Shown here piece by piece: positions 34,838 through 42,351 of a DNA stretch of 64,000 nucleotides. The DNA lies in contig CALVJY010000006.1 in NCBI GenBank assembly GCA_944332455.1, positions 24,623 to 88,622 of the forward strand, read 5' to 3'. Under the pieces are notes generated by a model. The model saw only the letters and a list, made by a program, of their open reading frames with translations, had not been told where the DNA came from and did not search any database. Origin of the DNA: an uncultured Clostridia bacterium (GTDB lineage: Bacteria; Bacillota; Clostridia; Christensenellales; HGM11417). Both the position numbers and the translations under genes were made by a program. Numbering within the stretch: the first letter of the stretch is position 1; each line of letters opens with the position of its first letter.

Positions 34838-34866
34838 ATTGTACCACATTTTGCCCCCTTTGTAAA
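34838..34866 (-). promoter_or_regulatory. Promoter giving a leaderless start
   Basis: On the minus strand, TTTACA, a 17-bp spacer and TACAAT, followed by AGGGGC and then ATG. Transcription starting 7 nt after the -10 box would begin at the A of ATG. Confidence 0.75.
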
Positions 34867-34966
34867 GCCCTGACCGTGGACGGCGAGAAGCGGGACGCGG
34901 AATTTCTCTTCTTCCTCTGACGCTGTGTAAGCCCCTCCGTCCGGAAGAAGAGCACCCACGCGAAAG

Positions 34967-35044
34967 GGGGCCGCCGCAGAAACTGCGGCGGCCCCGATCT
35001 TTTTTTAACGCCTGTCCCGCAGGATCCGGGACAGGCGTTTTTTG
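34967..35044 (+). terminator. Two strong terminators oriented to the plus strand
   Basis: Hairpin 1: 13-bp GC stem 34967-34979/34983-34995, then GATCTTTTTTT. Hairpin 2: 13-bp stem 35007-35019/35027-35039, then TTTTT. Both T tracts are on the plus strand, although the flanking genes are on the minus strand. Confidence 0.8.
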
Positions 35045-35057
35045 ATCAAGATTCAGT

Positions 35058-37121
35058 TTATTTCTCCCTTTCGGCGTTCAGCTTTTCCACGATCTTGCCC
35101 ACCAGCATGGCGGGCACTTCCTCGTAGCGGGCCTCGGCCATGGAGAAACTTCCCCGGCCCTGGGTCATGCTGCGAAGGTCGGTGGCATAGGTGAACACCT
35201 CGGCCAGCGGGGCCTCGGCGTGGATGACCTGGAAGCCGTCCCCCGAATCCATGCCCAGAATGCGGCCTCGCCGCTTGTTCAGATCCCCCATGATGTCGCC
35301 GATGTAGTTTTCGGGCACCCGGATCTCCAGGCTGTAGATGGGCTCGAGCAGCACGGGCGAGGCGTTCTTGAGTTCCTTGAAGGCCAGATGGGCCGCCACC
35401 TTGAAGGCCTCTTCCGAGCTGTCCACGGGGTGGAAACTGCCGTCATAGAGCACCGCCCTGAGGCCGGTGACCGGGCATCCGGCCAGCACGCCCTTGTTCA
35501 GGCACTCGCGCAGCCCCTTTTCGACGGCGGGGATGTAGTTCTTGGGCACGGTGCCGCCCACCACCTCGTCGGCGAACTCGAATCCCTCCTCGCAGGGCTC
35601 GAAGCGGATCTTGCAGTGCCCGTACTGGCCGTGGCCGCCCGACTGCTTTTTGTGCTTGCCCTCGGCCTGGATGGTCTTGCGGATGGTCTCGCGGTAGGGC
35701 ACGGCGGGCACGCTGAGCACGGCGTCGGCGTTGAATTTGGATTTGAGTTTTTTGCACAGGACGTCCAGCTGGGTCTCGCCCAGGCCGCTCAAGATGGCCT
35801 GATTGGTGTCGGCGTTCTTGGAGACCGAGAAGGTCAGATCTTCCTCGGCCAGCTTGTTCAGGCCGGAGAACACCTTGTCCTCGTCCCCGGTCTTGGCCGC
35901 GGCGATGCACATGGACAGCACGGGCTTGGGGAACTCGATGGCCGGGAACTTGACCTTGCGGGCGGGATCGCACAGGGTGTCCCCCGTGCCGGTCACGGCC
36001 AGCTTGGCAAAGGCCCCGATGTCGCCGGCGTTCAGCTGCTCGGCGGTCTCCTGCTTCTTGCCCTTGGGGATCAGCACCGAGCTGACCCGCTCGGCCTTTT
36101 CCTTGTTGGCGTTCCAGAGGTTGGCCCCGCTCTTGACCGAGCCGGAGACCACCTTGAAGAAGTTCAGCTTGCCCACAAAGGGGTCGGCCACGGTCTTGAA
36201 GACCTGGGCGGCAAAGGGGGCGTCGGTCTTGCAGGCGATCTCCACGGGCTCCCCCTTTTCGTCCTCGGCCATCACCGTCTTCCTGGCGTCGGGGGCGGGC
36301 ATGACGCGGACGATCTCCGACATCAGGTTGAACACCCCCTTGTTGGTCAGGGCGGAGCCGGCCAGCAGGGGATAGACCGAGCGGTTGGCGATGCCCTTGG
36401 TGACGCCCTGCTTGACCTCGTCGGGGGTCAGCGCCTCGCCGGAAAAGAACTTTTCCAGCAGGTCGTCGTCGTTTTCGGCCGCGGTCTCGTTCAGCTGGGA
36501 GAGGATCTGCTCCAGCTCCTCCGCATATTCGGCCGGAACGTCCACCTGCTTGGGGCCGGCGTCGGTAAAGCGGAAGGCCGTGCGCTCCAGCACGTTGATG
36601 TAGCCGGCCATCTTGGTCCCCTCCATCAGCGGGATGGAGATGGGTGCGATCTTGTGGGGATATTTTTCCTCCAGGGCCCGGACGGTGCCCAGGTAATCGG
36701 CGTTTTCCTTGTCCATCTGGTTGACGAAGATCATGGCGGGCAGCCCCTTTTTCTGGAGGGCGTCCATGGCCTTTTCCACCCCCACCGGCACCGAGCCGTT
36801 GGCGGCGATCACCACCAGTCCGCTGTCCGCCGCGCAGAGGGCCTGGATGAACTCTCCCTCGAAGTCGAAAAAGCCGGGGACGTCCAGCAGGTTGATCTTG
36901 ACGTTTTCCCACACGGCGTAGCAGATGCCGGCAGACATCGAGATCTTGCGGGCGATCTCCTGTTCGTCAAAGTCCATGCAGGAGGTGCCGTCGGCCACCT
37001 TGCCCAGCCGGTCAATGGTCTTCGCGTTGTACAGGATGGCCTCGCACAGCGTGGTCTTGCCCTCGCCGCCATGACCGATGACGGCGACGTTTCGGATGTT
37101 CTGAGTGTCGAATGTCGTCAT
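35058..37121 (-). CDS. Elongation factor G-like translational GTPase
   Basis: A 687-residue EF-G-like protein. The G domain has a P-loop GHGGEGKT (residues 16-23), DVPGFFDF (80-87) and NQMD (134-137). It is followed by EF-G domain II (AAQVFKTVADPFVGKLNFFKVVSGSV) and the domain III-V region (GHGQYGHCKIRFEP, GGTVPKNYIPAVEKGL, NKRRGRI). In canonical EF-G the G3 motif is DxPGHxDF with a catalytic His; here residue 84 is Phe, as seen in the paralogous EF-G2-like group. It is therefore unlikely to be the main elongation factor. Start ATG 37121 after AAAGGGG. Confidence 0.9.
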   Translation of the reverse strand: MTTFDTQNIRNVAVIGHGGEGKTTLCEAILYNAKTIDRLGKVADGTSCMDFDEQEIARKISMSAGICYAVWENVKINLLDVPGFFDFEGEFIQALCAADSGLVVIAANGSVPVGVEKAMDALQKKGLPAMIFVNQMDKENADYLGTVRALEEKYPHKIAPISIPLMEGTKMAGYINVLERTAFRFTDAGPKQVDVPAEYAEELEQILSQLNETAAENDDDLLEKFFSGEALTPDEVKQGVTKGIANRSVYPLLAGSALTNKGVFNLMSEIVRVMPAPDARKTVMAEDEKGEPVEIACKTDAPFAAQVFKTVADPFVGKLNFFKVVSGSVKSGANLWNANKEKAERVSSVLIPKGKKQETAEQLNAGDIGAFAKLAVTGTGDTLCDPARKVKFPAIEFPKPVLSMCIAAAKTGDEDKVFSGLNKLAEEDLTFSVSKNADTNQAILSGLGETQLDVLCKKLKSKFNADAVLSVPAVPYRETIRKTIQAEGKHKKQSGGHGQYGHCKIRFEPCEEGFEFADEVVGGTVPKNYIPAVEKGLRECLNKGVLAGCPVTGLRAVLYDGSFHPVDSSEEAFKVAAHLAFKELKNASPVLLEPIYSLEIRVPENYIGDIMGDLNKRRGRILGMDSGDGFQVIHAEAPLAEVFTYATDLRSMTQGRGSFSMAEARYEEVPAMLVGKIVEKLNAEREK

Positions 37122-37169
37122 ACTTTTCCCCTTTGCTTGAAGCAAGCTGCAAAAAAATTCGGTGCTACT

Positions 37170-37198
37170 ATTATACCGCAAATCCGTCCGGATTTCAA
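37170..37198 (-). promoter_or_regulatory. Promoter of EF-G-like gene
   Basis: On the minus strand, TTGAAA, a 17-bp spacer and TATAAT, 48 bp upstream of the ATG. Confidence 0.8.
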
Positions 37199-37396
37199 GT
37201 CTTATTCAAAAATTCTCCGGAAGTTATCATAAAATTGTTCCGCATCCCCCGTTTTCCGGCGGATTTCAGGCGATTTCAGAAAAATAATTGCTGTCAGATT
37301 TTTCTTTTTTTCGGGACGTCGGGCCCTTTTGCCCGCCGCGCTTCCTCCCCGCCTTATGGATCTCACCGCCGCCGCGCTTCCTTCCCGCCTTCCGAC

Positions 37397-38191
37397 TCAC
37401 CGCCGCCGCACCGAAAAGCAGGGCGGGAACAGGGAGCAAAGCACGGCCCGGTACCGGTCGGCCAGCGCCCCGGAGGCGTCCGCAAATTCCACTTCGGACT
37501 CCCCCGCCGGACGGGTCAGTCCGTACTCGCGCAGGAGGGCTTCCGCCCTTCTGGCCACCCCCTCGTTGCCGTCGAAGGCGGGCAGAAATTTTTCGAACAA
37601 GGGGCGGATGAGGGCGTAGTGGGTGCAGCCCAGCACCGCGGCCTCGGCCTCGGGGTGGGGAGCCAGCGCCTCCCGGACGGCCTCCTCCAGGGCGGCAGGC
37701 CGGAAGATGTCGGCCTCGATCCGGGCGGCCAGGCCGGGCTGGGGGGCCACGATCAGCCGGCCCTCCCCGCAGCGGGCGCACAGCGTGCGGAATTTGCGGC
37801 GGCAGGCTGTGGCCGGGGTGGTCAGCACCAGCACCTTGCCCCGGGTGGCCGCGACGGCGGGCTTGACGGCGGGCTCCACCCCCAAAAGGGCGGGATACCA
37901 GGCGCGGACGGCCTCCGCCGCCGCGTTGGTGGCGGCGTTGCACCCCAGCACCACGGCCTTGCACCCCAGGTCCAGCAGGCGGCGCACCCCCGCCTCGGTG
38001 AGATCGCGGATCTCCTCCTCGCTCCGGCTCCCGTAGGGCGCGTGCGCGGGATCGGAGAGGTAGACGAACCGCTCCCCCCTCAGCCTCCGCAGCAGCGCGG
38101 CCAGCACGCTTAAGCCCCCCATGCCGCTGTCGAACACCCCGATGGGGGCAAACCGGTCCCGGTCCGACCATCCTTTTGCATTTTCCTTCAT
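37397..38191 (-). CDS. murI: Glutamate racemase
   Basis: A 264-residue enzyme that makes D-glutamate for peptidoglycan. It has IGVFDSGMGGLSVL near the N-terminus, LSDPAHAPYGSRS, and the two catalytic cysteines in GCNAATN (Cys84) and GCTHYAL (Cys189). The first catalytic motif differs slightly from the usual ACNTAS but keeps the Cys. Length is normal. The downstream 275 bp contain no gene. Confidence 0.93.
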   Translation of the reverse strand: MKENAKGWSDRDRFAPIGVFDSGMGGLSVLAALLRRLRGERFVYLSDPAHAPYGSRSEEEIRDLTEAGVRRLLDLGCKAVVLGCNAATNAAAEAVRAWYPALLGVEPAVKPAVAATRGKVLVLTTPATACRRKFRTLCARCGEGRLIVAPQPGLAARIEADIFRPAALEEAVREALAPHPEAEAAVLGCTHYALIRPLFEKFLPAFDGNEGVARRAEALLREYGLTRPAGESEVEFADASGALADRYRAVLCSLFPPCFSVRRR

Positions 38192-38251
38192 GGCGGCCTC
38201 CTTTCTTCCCTTTCACTCTATGCGAAAGCCCCCGGAAAAAGGCCGGTCACA

Positions 38252-38280
38252 GAAAAAAAACCGCTCTTTTTGAGCGGTTT
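38252..38280 (-). terminator. Intrinsic terminator
   Basis: On the minus strand AAACCGCTC-AAAAA-GAGCGGTTT is followed by TTTTT. It is suited to ending transcription coming from the diacylglycerol-kinase-like gene before murI. Confidence 0.88.
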
Positions 38281-38410
38281 CCCCTTCTGCCGAAATCTGA
38301 TTTATACCGTTCACCGCGAATTCGCCCTCCTTCAGCCCCTGACGGAAAACACCTTTCCGGACAGGCCGTGAACCGGGCAAAGGAGCCGTACGGCAAAGCG
38401 CGTAAATTGC

Positions 38411-38439
38411 TTTACAATCCAGGCGAAATCCTTTACAAT
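38411..38439 (+). promoter_or_regulatory. Plus-strand promoter in murI/dgk gap
   Basis: TTTACA, a 17-bp spacer and TACAAT, facing the 3' end of the minus-strand diacylglycerol-kinase-like gene. It has no annotated long gene downstream, only the short unit at 38446-38588. Confidence 0.7.
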
Positions 38440-38445
38440 AAAAGA

Positions 38446-38588
38446 GAGACGGCTTCCGGCGCGGCGCCTCAGAGGCCGAACCTTCGCAGACGACCCGTGA
38501 TGGATTTTCGCGATCTGTTTCGTCCGGATCCCCGCCCCGCGGCGGTTGCGGACAAAGACCTGTGAAAGGCGGAAGGGCTTTCCGCCTT
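38446..38588 (+). ncRNA. Short transcription unit: candidate sRNA or 21-aa peptide
   Basis: From the predicted start to a 9-bp hairpin (38566-38574 with 38580-38588). It contains an ATG frame at 38500-38565 encoding MDFRDLFRPDPRPAAVADKDL, whose stop abuts the hairpin. No good Shine-Dalgarno sequence precedes it, so a non-coding RNA is as likely. The hairpin lacks a T run, and the transcript end would be antisense to the 3' end of the next gene. Confidence 0.4.
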
Positions 38589-38592
38589 CTCC

Positions 38593-39486
38593 CTACTTCT
38601 GCTCCTTCGGGGGAGGCAGAAACATCCTCAGCTTGTCTTTGACCACTTCGCACCGGAACTGCTGGTTGTACAGCAGCTCGCCGTCGGCGTTGATGACCGG
38701 CTTGGCGTCGGTCAGGAACTCCACCTTTTCGCAGCGGAAGTGGTCCACGAACTCGTAGGAGAGCAGCTTGCCGTTGAAAAAGCCCAGCAGGGCCTTGGGG
38801 ATCCGCCTCCGCTTGATCTCGTTGACGATGACCACGTCCAGCTTGCCGTCCCGGATGTCGGACTTGGGGGAGATGTTCATGCCCCCGCCGATGTAGTTGC
38901 CGTTGCACACCGCGGTGATCATGGCCGAATGTTCCCGGGCCTCGGGCTCGTCGTCCAGGCGGATGCGGTAATGGTTCCACCGGAACTTGAACAGGGAGAC
39001 GATCAGGGACTTGTAGTACTGCATTTTGCCCTTTAAGATCTTGCCCCGGGCGGCCCGCTCGAGCACCTCCACGTCGATGCCCATGCCGGTGACGTTCATC
39101 ACCCGCAGGTCGTTGAGGGCGATGAAGTCCACAAAGGAGGCCGGCTGGTTCAGCACGATGTCCATGGCCTTTTCGACGTCGTTGGCCGGGATGCCGGCGG
39201 CCTTGGCGAAGTCGTTGCCGGTGCCGCAGGGCAGCAGCCCCAGCCGGACGTTGTCGAAGTTTTCGATGCCGTTCAGGACCTCGTGCAGGGTGCCGTCCCC
39301 GCCCAGGCACAGAAGATCGGCCTTCTCCCGGCTCAGTTCCCGGACCAGCTCGGCCGCGTGGCCGGCATAGCGGGTGCCGTGCACCTCGAAGGGCAGGCTC
39401 CTGCCGATCAGCAGATCCTCCAGGCGGTCCAGATACTTCCGGATGCGGCCCCTGGCGGCCGTCGGATTGTAGATGACGTGAAACAT
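38593..39486 (-). CDS. Diacylglycerol kinase-like lipid kinase (DagK/YegS family)
   Basis: A 297-residue lipid kinase: FHVIYNPTAARGR at the N-terminus, the nucleotide-binding LGGDGTLHEV (GGDGT about residues 62-66), LPCGTGNDFAK, and a C-terminal beta-sandwich with DGKLDVVIV. It phosphorylates diacylglycerol or a related lipid, recycling it into phospholipid synthesis. Start ATG 39486 after GGGAG; promoter at 39608-39636. Confidence 0.9.
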   Translation of the reverse strand: MFHVIYNPTAARGRIRKYLDRLEDLLIGRSLPFEVHGTRYAGHAAELVRELSREKADLLCLGGDGTLHEVLNGIENFDNVRLGLLPCGTGNDFAKAAGIPANDVEKAMDIVLNQPASFVDFIALNDLRVMNVTGMGIDVEVLERAARGKILKGKMQYYKSLIVSLFKFRWNHYRIRLDDEPEAREHSAMITAVCNGNYIGGGMNISPKSDIRDGKLDVVIVNEIKRRRIPKALLGFFNGKLLSYEFVDHFRCEKVEFLTDAKPVINADGELLYNQQFRCEVVKDKLRMFLPPPKEQK

Positions 39487-39607
39487 AGGCGCTCCCGCCG
39501 TCCGGCCCCGCCGGGACGGCAAAAAGCCGGATGCCCCTTCACCGGCTCTTCCCGGCGCCCTCCCTCCGGCGGGACGTCGGTCCTTGCTCTTGACAAACTC
39601 AGCTTTT

Positions 39608-39636
39608 ATTATAGCACTTCCGGCCCGCAAAGGCAA
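39608..39636 (-). promoter_or_regulatory. Promoter of diacylglycerol-kinase-like gene
   Basis: On the minus strand, TTGCCT, a 17-bp spacer and TATAAT, about 120 bp upstream of the ATG. Confidence 0.7.
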
Positions 39637-39666
39637 CAAAAATTGAAAGGAGACGGTCCCTCGGGG

Positions 39667-41085
39667 CTGTTACAGACAAATTTGGAACAGATCGAACGAC
39701 TTTGCCGGGAGAGCCTCCGGGCTCTCCGGGACCTGCTGGGCGTCCCCCTCTACCTCACCGGCGGGCTGGTGCGCAGCCAGCTGCTCGGGCAGGAAGCCCA
39801 GGACGCGGACCTCTGCGCCGCCCTGCCGCCCGAGGACCTGCTGGCCGCCCTCCGGGGCAGCGACCGCTTTCTCCCCCTGCGGGCCTTCCCCCGCATGGGC
39901 ACAGTGGTCCTGTTTGACCAAGAAAACCGCAACACCTTCGAGTACACCGCCTTCCGGAAGGAGGTCTATCCCGAGGGCGGGGCCCACACCCCCTCCGAGG
40001 TGGTCTTCGGGGGGAGCCTGGAAGAGGACGCCCTCCGCCGGGACTTCACCGTCAACGCCCTCTACTGCGAGGTGGGCAGCGGGGAGATCCTGGATCCCAC
40101 CGGGGGGCTGACCGACCTGAAAAACAGGGTCCTGCGCACCGTCCGGGCCCCCGGGGAGGTCTTTGCCCACGACGGGCTGAGGCTGTTCCGCCTCTGCCGG
40201 TTCGCCGCCCAGCTGGGCTTTTCCCTCGACCCCGACACCGAACGGACCGCCAAAGAGGTGCAGGCGCTGGCCGACGACATCTCCTCCGACCGCATCGCCA
40301 TTGAATTTTTAAAGACCCTGCACGCCGACTCGGCCTATCCTGCGCTGACGGCGGGGAGCTTTCCCCACTACCGGGGGCTGAAGCTGTGGCACGCCCAGGG
40401 ACTTCTGGCCCGCTTTCTGCCCGAGCTGACCGCGGGGGACGGCATGCCCCAGCGGGGAGACTTCCACCGCTGGGACGTGCTGGAGCACATCCTGCAGACC
40501 GTCCGCTTTTCCCATCCCTCGGTGCGGGAGGCCGCCCTGCTGCACGACGTGGCCAAGCCCTTCCAGATGATCCGCACCGGCCGCTACCGGGGACACGACG
40601 AGGTCGGGGCTCCCATGGCCCTGGCCATCTGCCGGGACCGCCTGAAGCTGGGCAGACAAAAGAGCGCCGAGGTGGCCGAGCTGGTCCGCCTGCACATGGT
40701 GGACCTGGACGGGAAGACCTCCGAAAAAAAGATGAAGTGGTTCGTGGCCTCCCACTTTGAGATTTTGGACAAGCTGATGCTGTTGAAGCAGGCCGACTTT
40801 CTGGGCTGCGGACTTCAGACCGGGGAGTGCCCCGGCAACCTCCGCCTGAAGCGGATCCGGGAAGAACTTGTGGCCGCGGGCGCACCCCTCTCCCGAAAGG
40901 CGCTGGCTTTGAGCGGCAAAGATCTGGCCGAGGCCTTTCCCGCCCTTTCCCCTTCCGCCCTCTCCCCCCTGCTGGAAAAGCTGTGGAAGATGTGCGTGAA
41001 CGACCCCTCCCTCAACCGCCCCGACCGCCTGCTGGCCGCGGCAAAGGGCGTGCTTCCCCCAAAAACCATCCGGCGCGAGCCCTGA
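39667..41085 (+). CDS. cca: CCA-adding tRNA nucleotidyltransferase with HD domain
   Basis: About 470 residues. The nucleotidyltransferase head contains LYLTGGLVRSQLLG and the catalytic acidic pair DAD, then the REVYPEGG-type and DFTVNALYC motifs and the RNA-binding FDLCRFAA-like segment (RLFRLCRFAAQLGF). An HD domain follows (EHILQTVRFSHPSVREAALLHDVAKPF). It adds or repairs the 3' CCA of tRNAs. No in-frame ATG precedes the conserved region. An AAGGAG lies at 39647-39652, so initiation is probably at a CTG (39667) or a TTG (39643 or 39682); the exact start is uncertain. Confidence 0.9.
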   Translation: MLQTNLEQIERLCRESLRALRDLLGVPLYLTGGLVRSQLLGQEAQDADLCAALPPEDLLAALRGSDRFLPLRAFPRMGTVVLFDQENRNTFEYTAFRKEVYPEGGAHTPSEVVFGGSLEEDALRRDFTVNALYCEVGSGEILDPTGGLTDLKNRVLRTVRAPGEVFAHDGLRLFRLCRFAAQLGFSLDPDTERTAKEVQALADDISSDRIAIEFLKTLHADSAYPALTAGSFPHYRGLKLWHAQGLLARFLPELTAGDGMPQRGDFHRWDVLEHILQTVRFSHPSVREAALLHDVAKPFQMIRTGRYRGHDEVGAPMALAICRDRLKLGRQKSAEVAELVRLHMVDLDGKTSEKKMKWFVASHFEILDKLMLLKQADFLGCGLQTGECPGNLRLKRIREELVAAGAPLSRKALALSGKDLAEAFPALSPSALSPLLEKLWKMCVNDPSLNRPDRLLAAAKGVLPPKTIRREP

Positions 41086-41196
41086 CAAAGGCCGGGCAAA
41101 GGAGCGGGCGCGGGTCTTGCTCCTTCCCGCCTGCGCTCCGCGGCATGACCGGCATCTTCGGACCGATGCGCACATGCGCAAGCGTTCGAACCGGGA

Positions 41197-41355
41197 GCCG
41201 ATCGATCGGCTTTTTACCGCAAAAGCCGATTCTTTTTGATCGGTATTTTCCCGCAGCCGGGCGCCGATCCCTTTCGATCGGCATTTTACCCCAATAAGCC
41301 GATCCTTTTCGATCGGCAGCTTACCGCAATCGGGAGCCGATCCCCTTCGATCGGC
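41197..41355. repeat. Array of five GCCGATC-type hairpins
   Basis: Five inverted repeats of GCCGATC/GATCGGC at 41197-41210, 41225-41244, 41263-41282, 41298-41317 and 41336-41355, with loops of 0-8 nt. Each is followed by T-containing TTTTTACC, ATTTTCCC, ATTTTACC, AGCTTACC or AGCTTTTC. Stems are nearly identical while loops vary (for example TCTTTTTG, CTTTTC-like). The array lies 112 bp after the cca stop and may act as a multiplied terminator. Confidence 0.88.
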
Positions 41356-41403
41356 AGCTTTTCACGATAAACTAAAAGCAAATGTGCCGAATCAGCCGGA
41401 ATA

Positions 41404-41516
41404 AGCCGAAAGGGCAGATCCAGAGGATCTGCCCTTTCGGCTATTTAAGATAAGGGGGAAAATGATGAGCAAAATTCAGGAAACCTTGACCGCGGAAGTT
41501 CCGCAACCTTGATTGT
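41404..41516 (-). ncRNA. Candidate small RNA, repeat-element copy B
   Basis: From a consensus promoter, a leader with a GCGGAA/TTCCGC hairpin, then the invariant 22-nt C-rich segment (41449-41470), then an 18-bp perfect stem (41404-41421 with 41425-41442, 3-nt loop). It is closely related to copy C. No U tract follows the stem (TTATTCC), so the 3' end is not certain. On the opposite strand the same segment looks like a ribosome-binding site plus ATG opening a 16-codon frame, an alternative reading. Confidence 0.6.
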
Positions 41517-41522
41517 GCCTTT

Positions 41523-41551
41523 ATTATACCACCTTGTGAAAAATTTGTCAA
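41523..41551 (-). promoter_or_regulatory. Perfect consensus promoter of element copy B
   Basis: On the minus strand, TTGACA, a 17-bp spacer and TATAAT. Both hexamers are perfect. Confidence 0.9.
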
Positions 41552-42056
41552 GCGTTATCTTGTGAAATTTTAAACAATTTTAAAAAATTTTTTTCCGGTT
41601 CTTTTCAGCCGGTTTGGAAAAAATTTTTCCCGGGCTTTTTCACCTCTCTCCGCGGGAGGTTCTGCCTTTTCAAACCTGTCCTCCGCAGCTCTCTCGGCCG
41701 GCAGCAGCCGTTTTCGGGAAGCCCTCAAAGCCCCTCCCCCGCTCTGTCCTCCGAGGCTTTTCCCGGTCGGCGGCCTCCGTTCGGAGCCTTGGCTTCGGCG
41801 GCAGGGGGACGGCCATTGAGGTGCAGGGTTCCTGCCCGTCCGGTTTCATGGAACAATTGAACGAGGAAAGGCGCGGCCTTGGGATGGGTCCCTCCCGCAG
41901 TCTCCCCCGGCTCCGGTTTTTCTTCGGCGGCCGACGGAAGCGCCGCAGCTGTCCCCTCAACGAAGAGCGGGGACAACCGCTTTCCTCTCCCTTTTCGGGC
42001 TCTTTTTTTACCGGCTGCGGAGGACAGGGATGCCAAAATGCCGATGGACCGGAAGA

Positions 42057-42167
42057 AGCCGAAAGGGCAGATCCAGAGGACCTGCCCTTTCGGCTATAAG
42101 ATAAGGGGGAAAATGATGAGCAAAATTCAGGAAACCCCGGCTGCGGAGCTCCCGCAACCTTGATTGT
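42057..42167 (-). ncRNA. Candidate small RNA, repeat-element copy C
   Basis: Same layout as copy B, with the invariant segment at 42100-42121 and a hairpin at 42057-42074/42078-42095. Relative to copy B one stem base has changed. The minus-strand RNA keeps a G-U pair there, whereas the plus-strand RNA would have an A-C mismatch. This supports the minus-strand product as the folded RNA. The leader hairpin also differs (GCGG/CCGC) but can still form. Confidence 0.62.
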
Positions 42168-42173
42168 GCCTTT

Positions 42174-42202
42174 ATTATACCACCTTGTGAAAAATTTGTC
42201 AA
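42174..42202 (-). promoter_or_regulatory. Perfect consensus promoter of element copy C
   Basis: On the minus strand, TTGACA, a 17-bp spacer and TATAAT, with the same spacer sequence as copy B. Confidence 0.9.
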
Positions 42203-42351
42203 GCGTTTGCTTGTGAATTTTTAAACAATTTCAAAATTTTTTTTCGCCCGGCCCTCTAGACGGCATGCTCTTTTCGGGAAGTCCTTAAGCCCCTCCCCCG
42301 GCTCCGATTTTCCTTCGTTGGAGAGCGGCCCTTCGGGCTTCCGCCTGCGGC

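Noticed and set aside
41170..41200. tRNA T-arm-like word GTTCGAAC
   Set aside because: No cloverleaf arms or acceptor pairing can be built around it.
41197..41355. CRISPR or recombination site array (five GCCGATC repeats)
   Set aside because: Repeat cores are short palindromes 28-38 bp apart with T-rich followers, which fits terminator-like hairpins better; no integrase or cas gene is present.
41404..41442. Classical rho-independent terminator at element hairpins
   Set aside because: The stems are strong but no U tract follows on the minus strand (TTATTCC), so I call them structural hairpins with an uncertain RNA end.
41461..41511. A 16-codon plus-strand peptide (MMSKIQE...) behind a ribosome-binding-site-like sequence in element copies B and C
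   Set aside because: Copy A diverges to a different nine-codon peptide, no plus-strand promoter was found, and the hairpin wobble and promoters support the minus strand. Not fully excluded.
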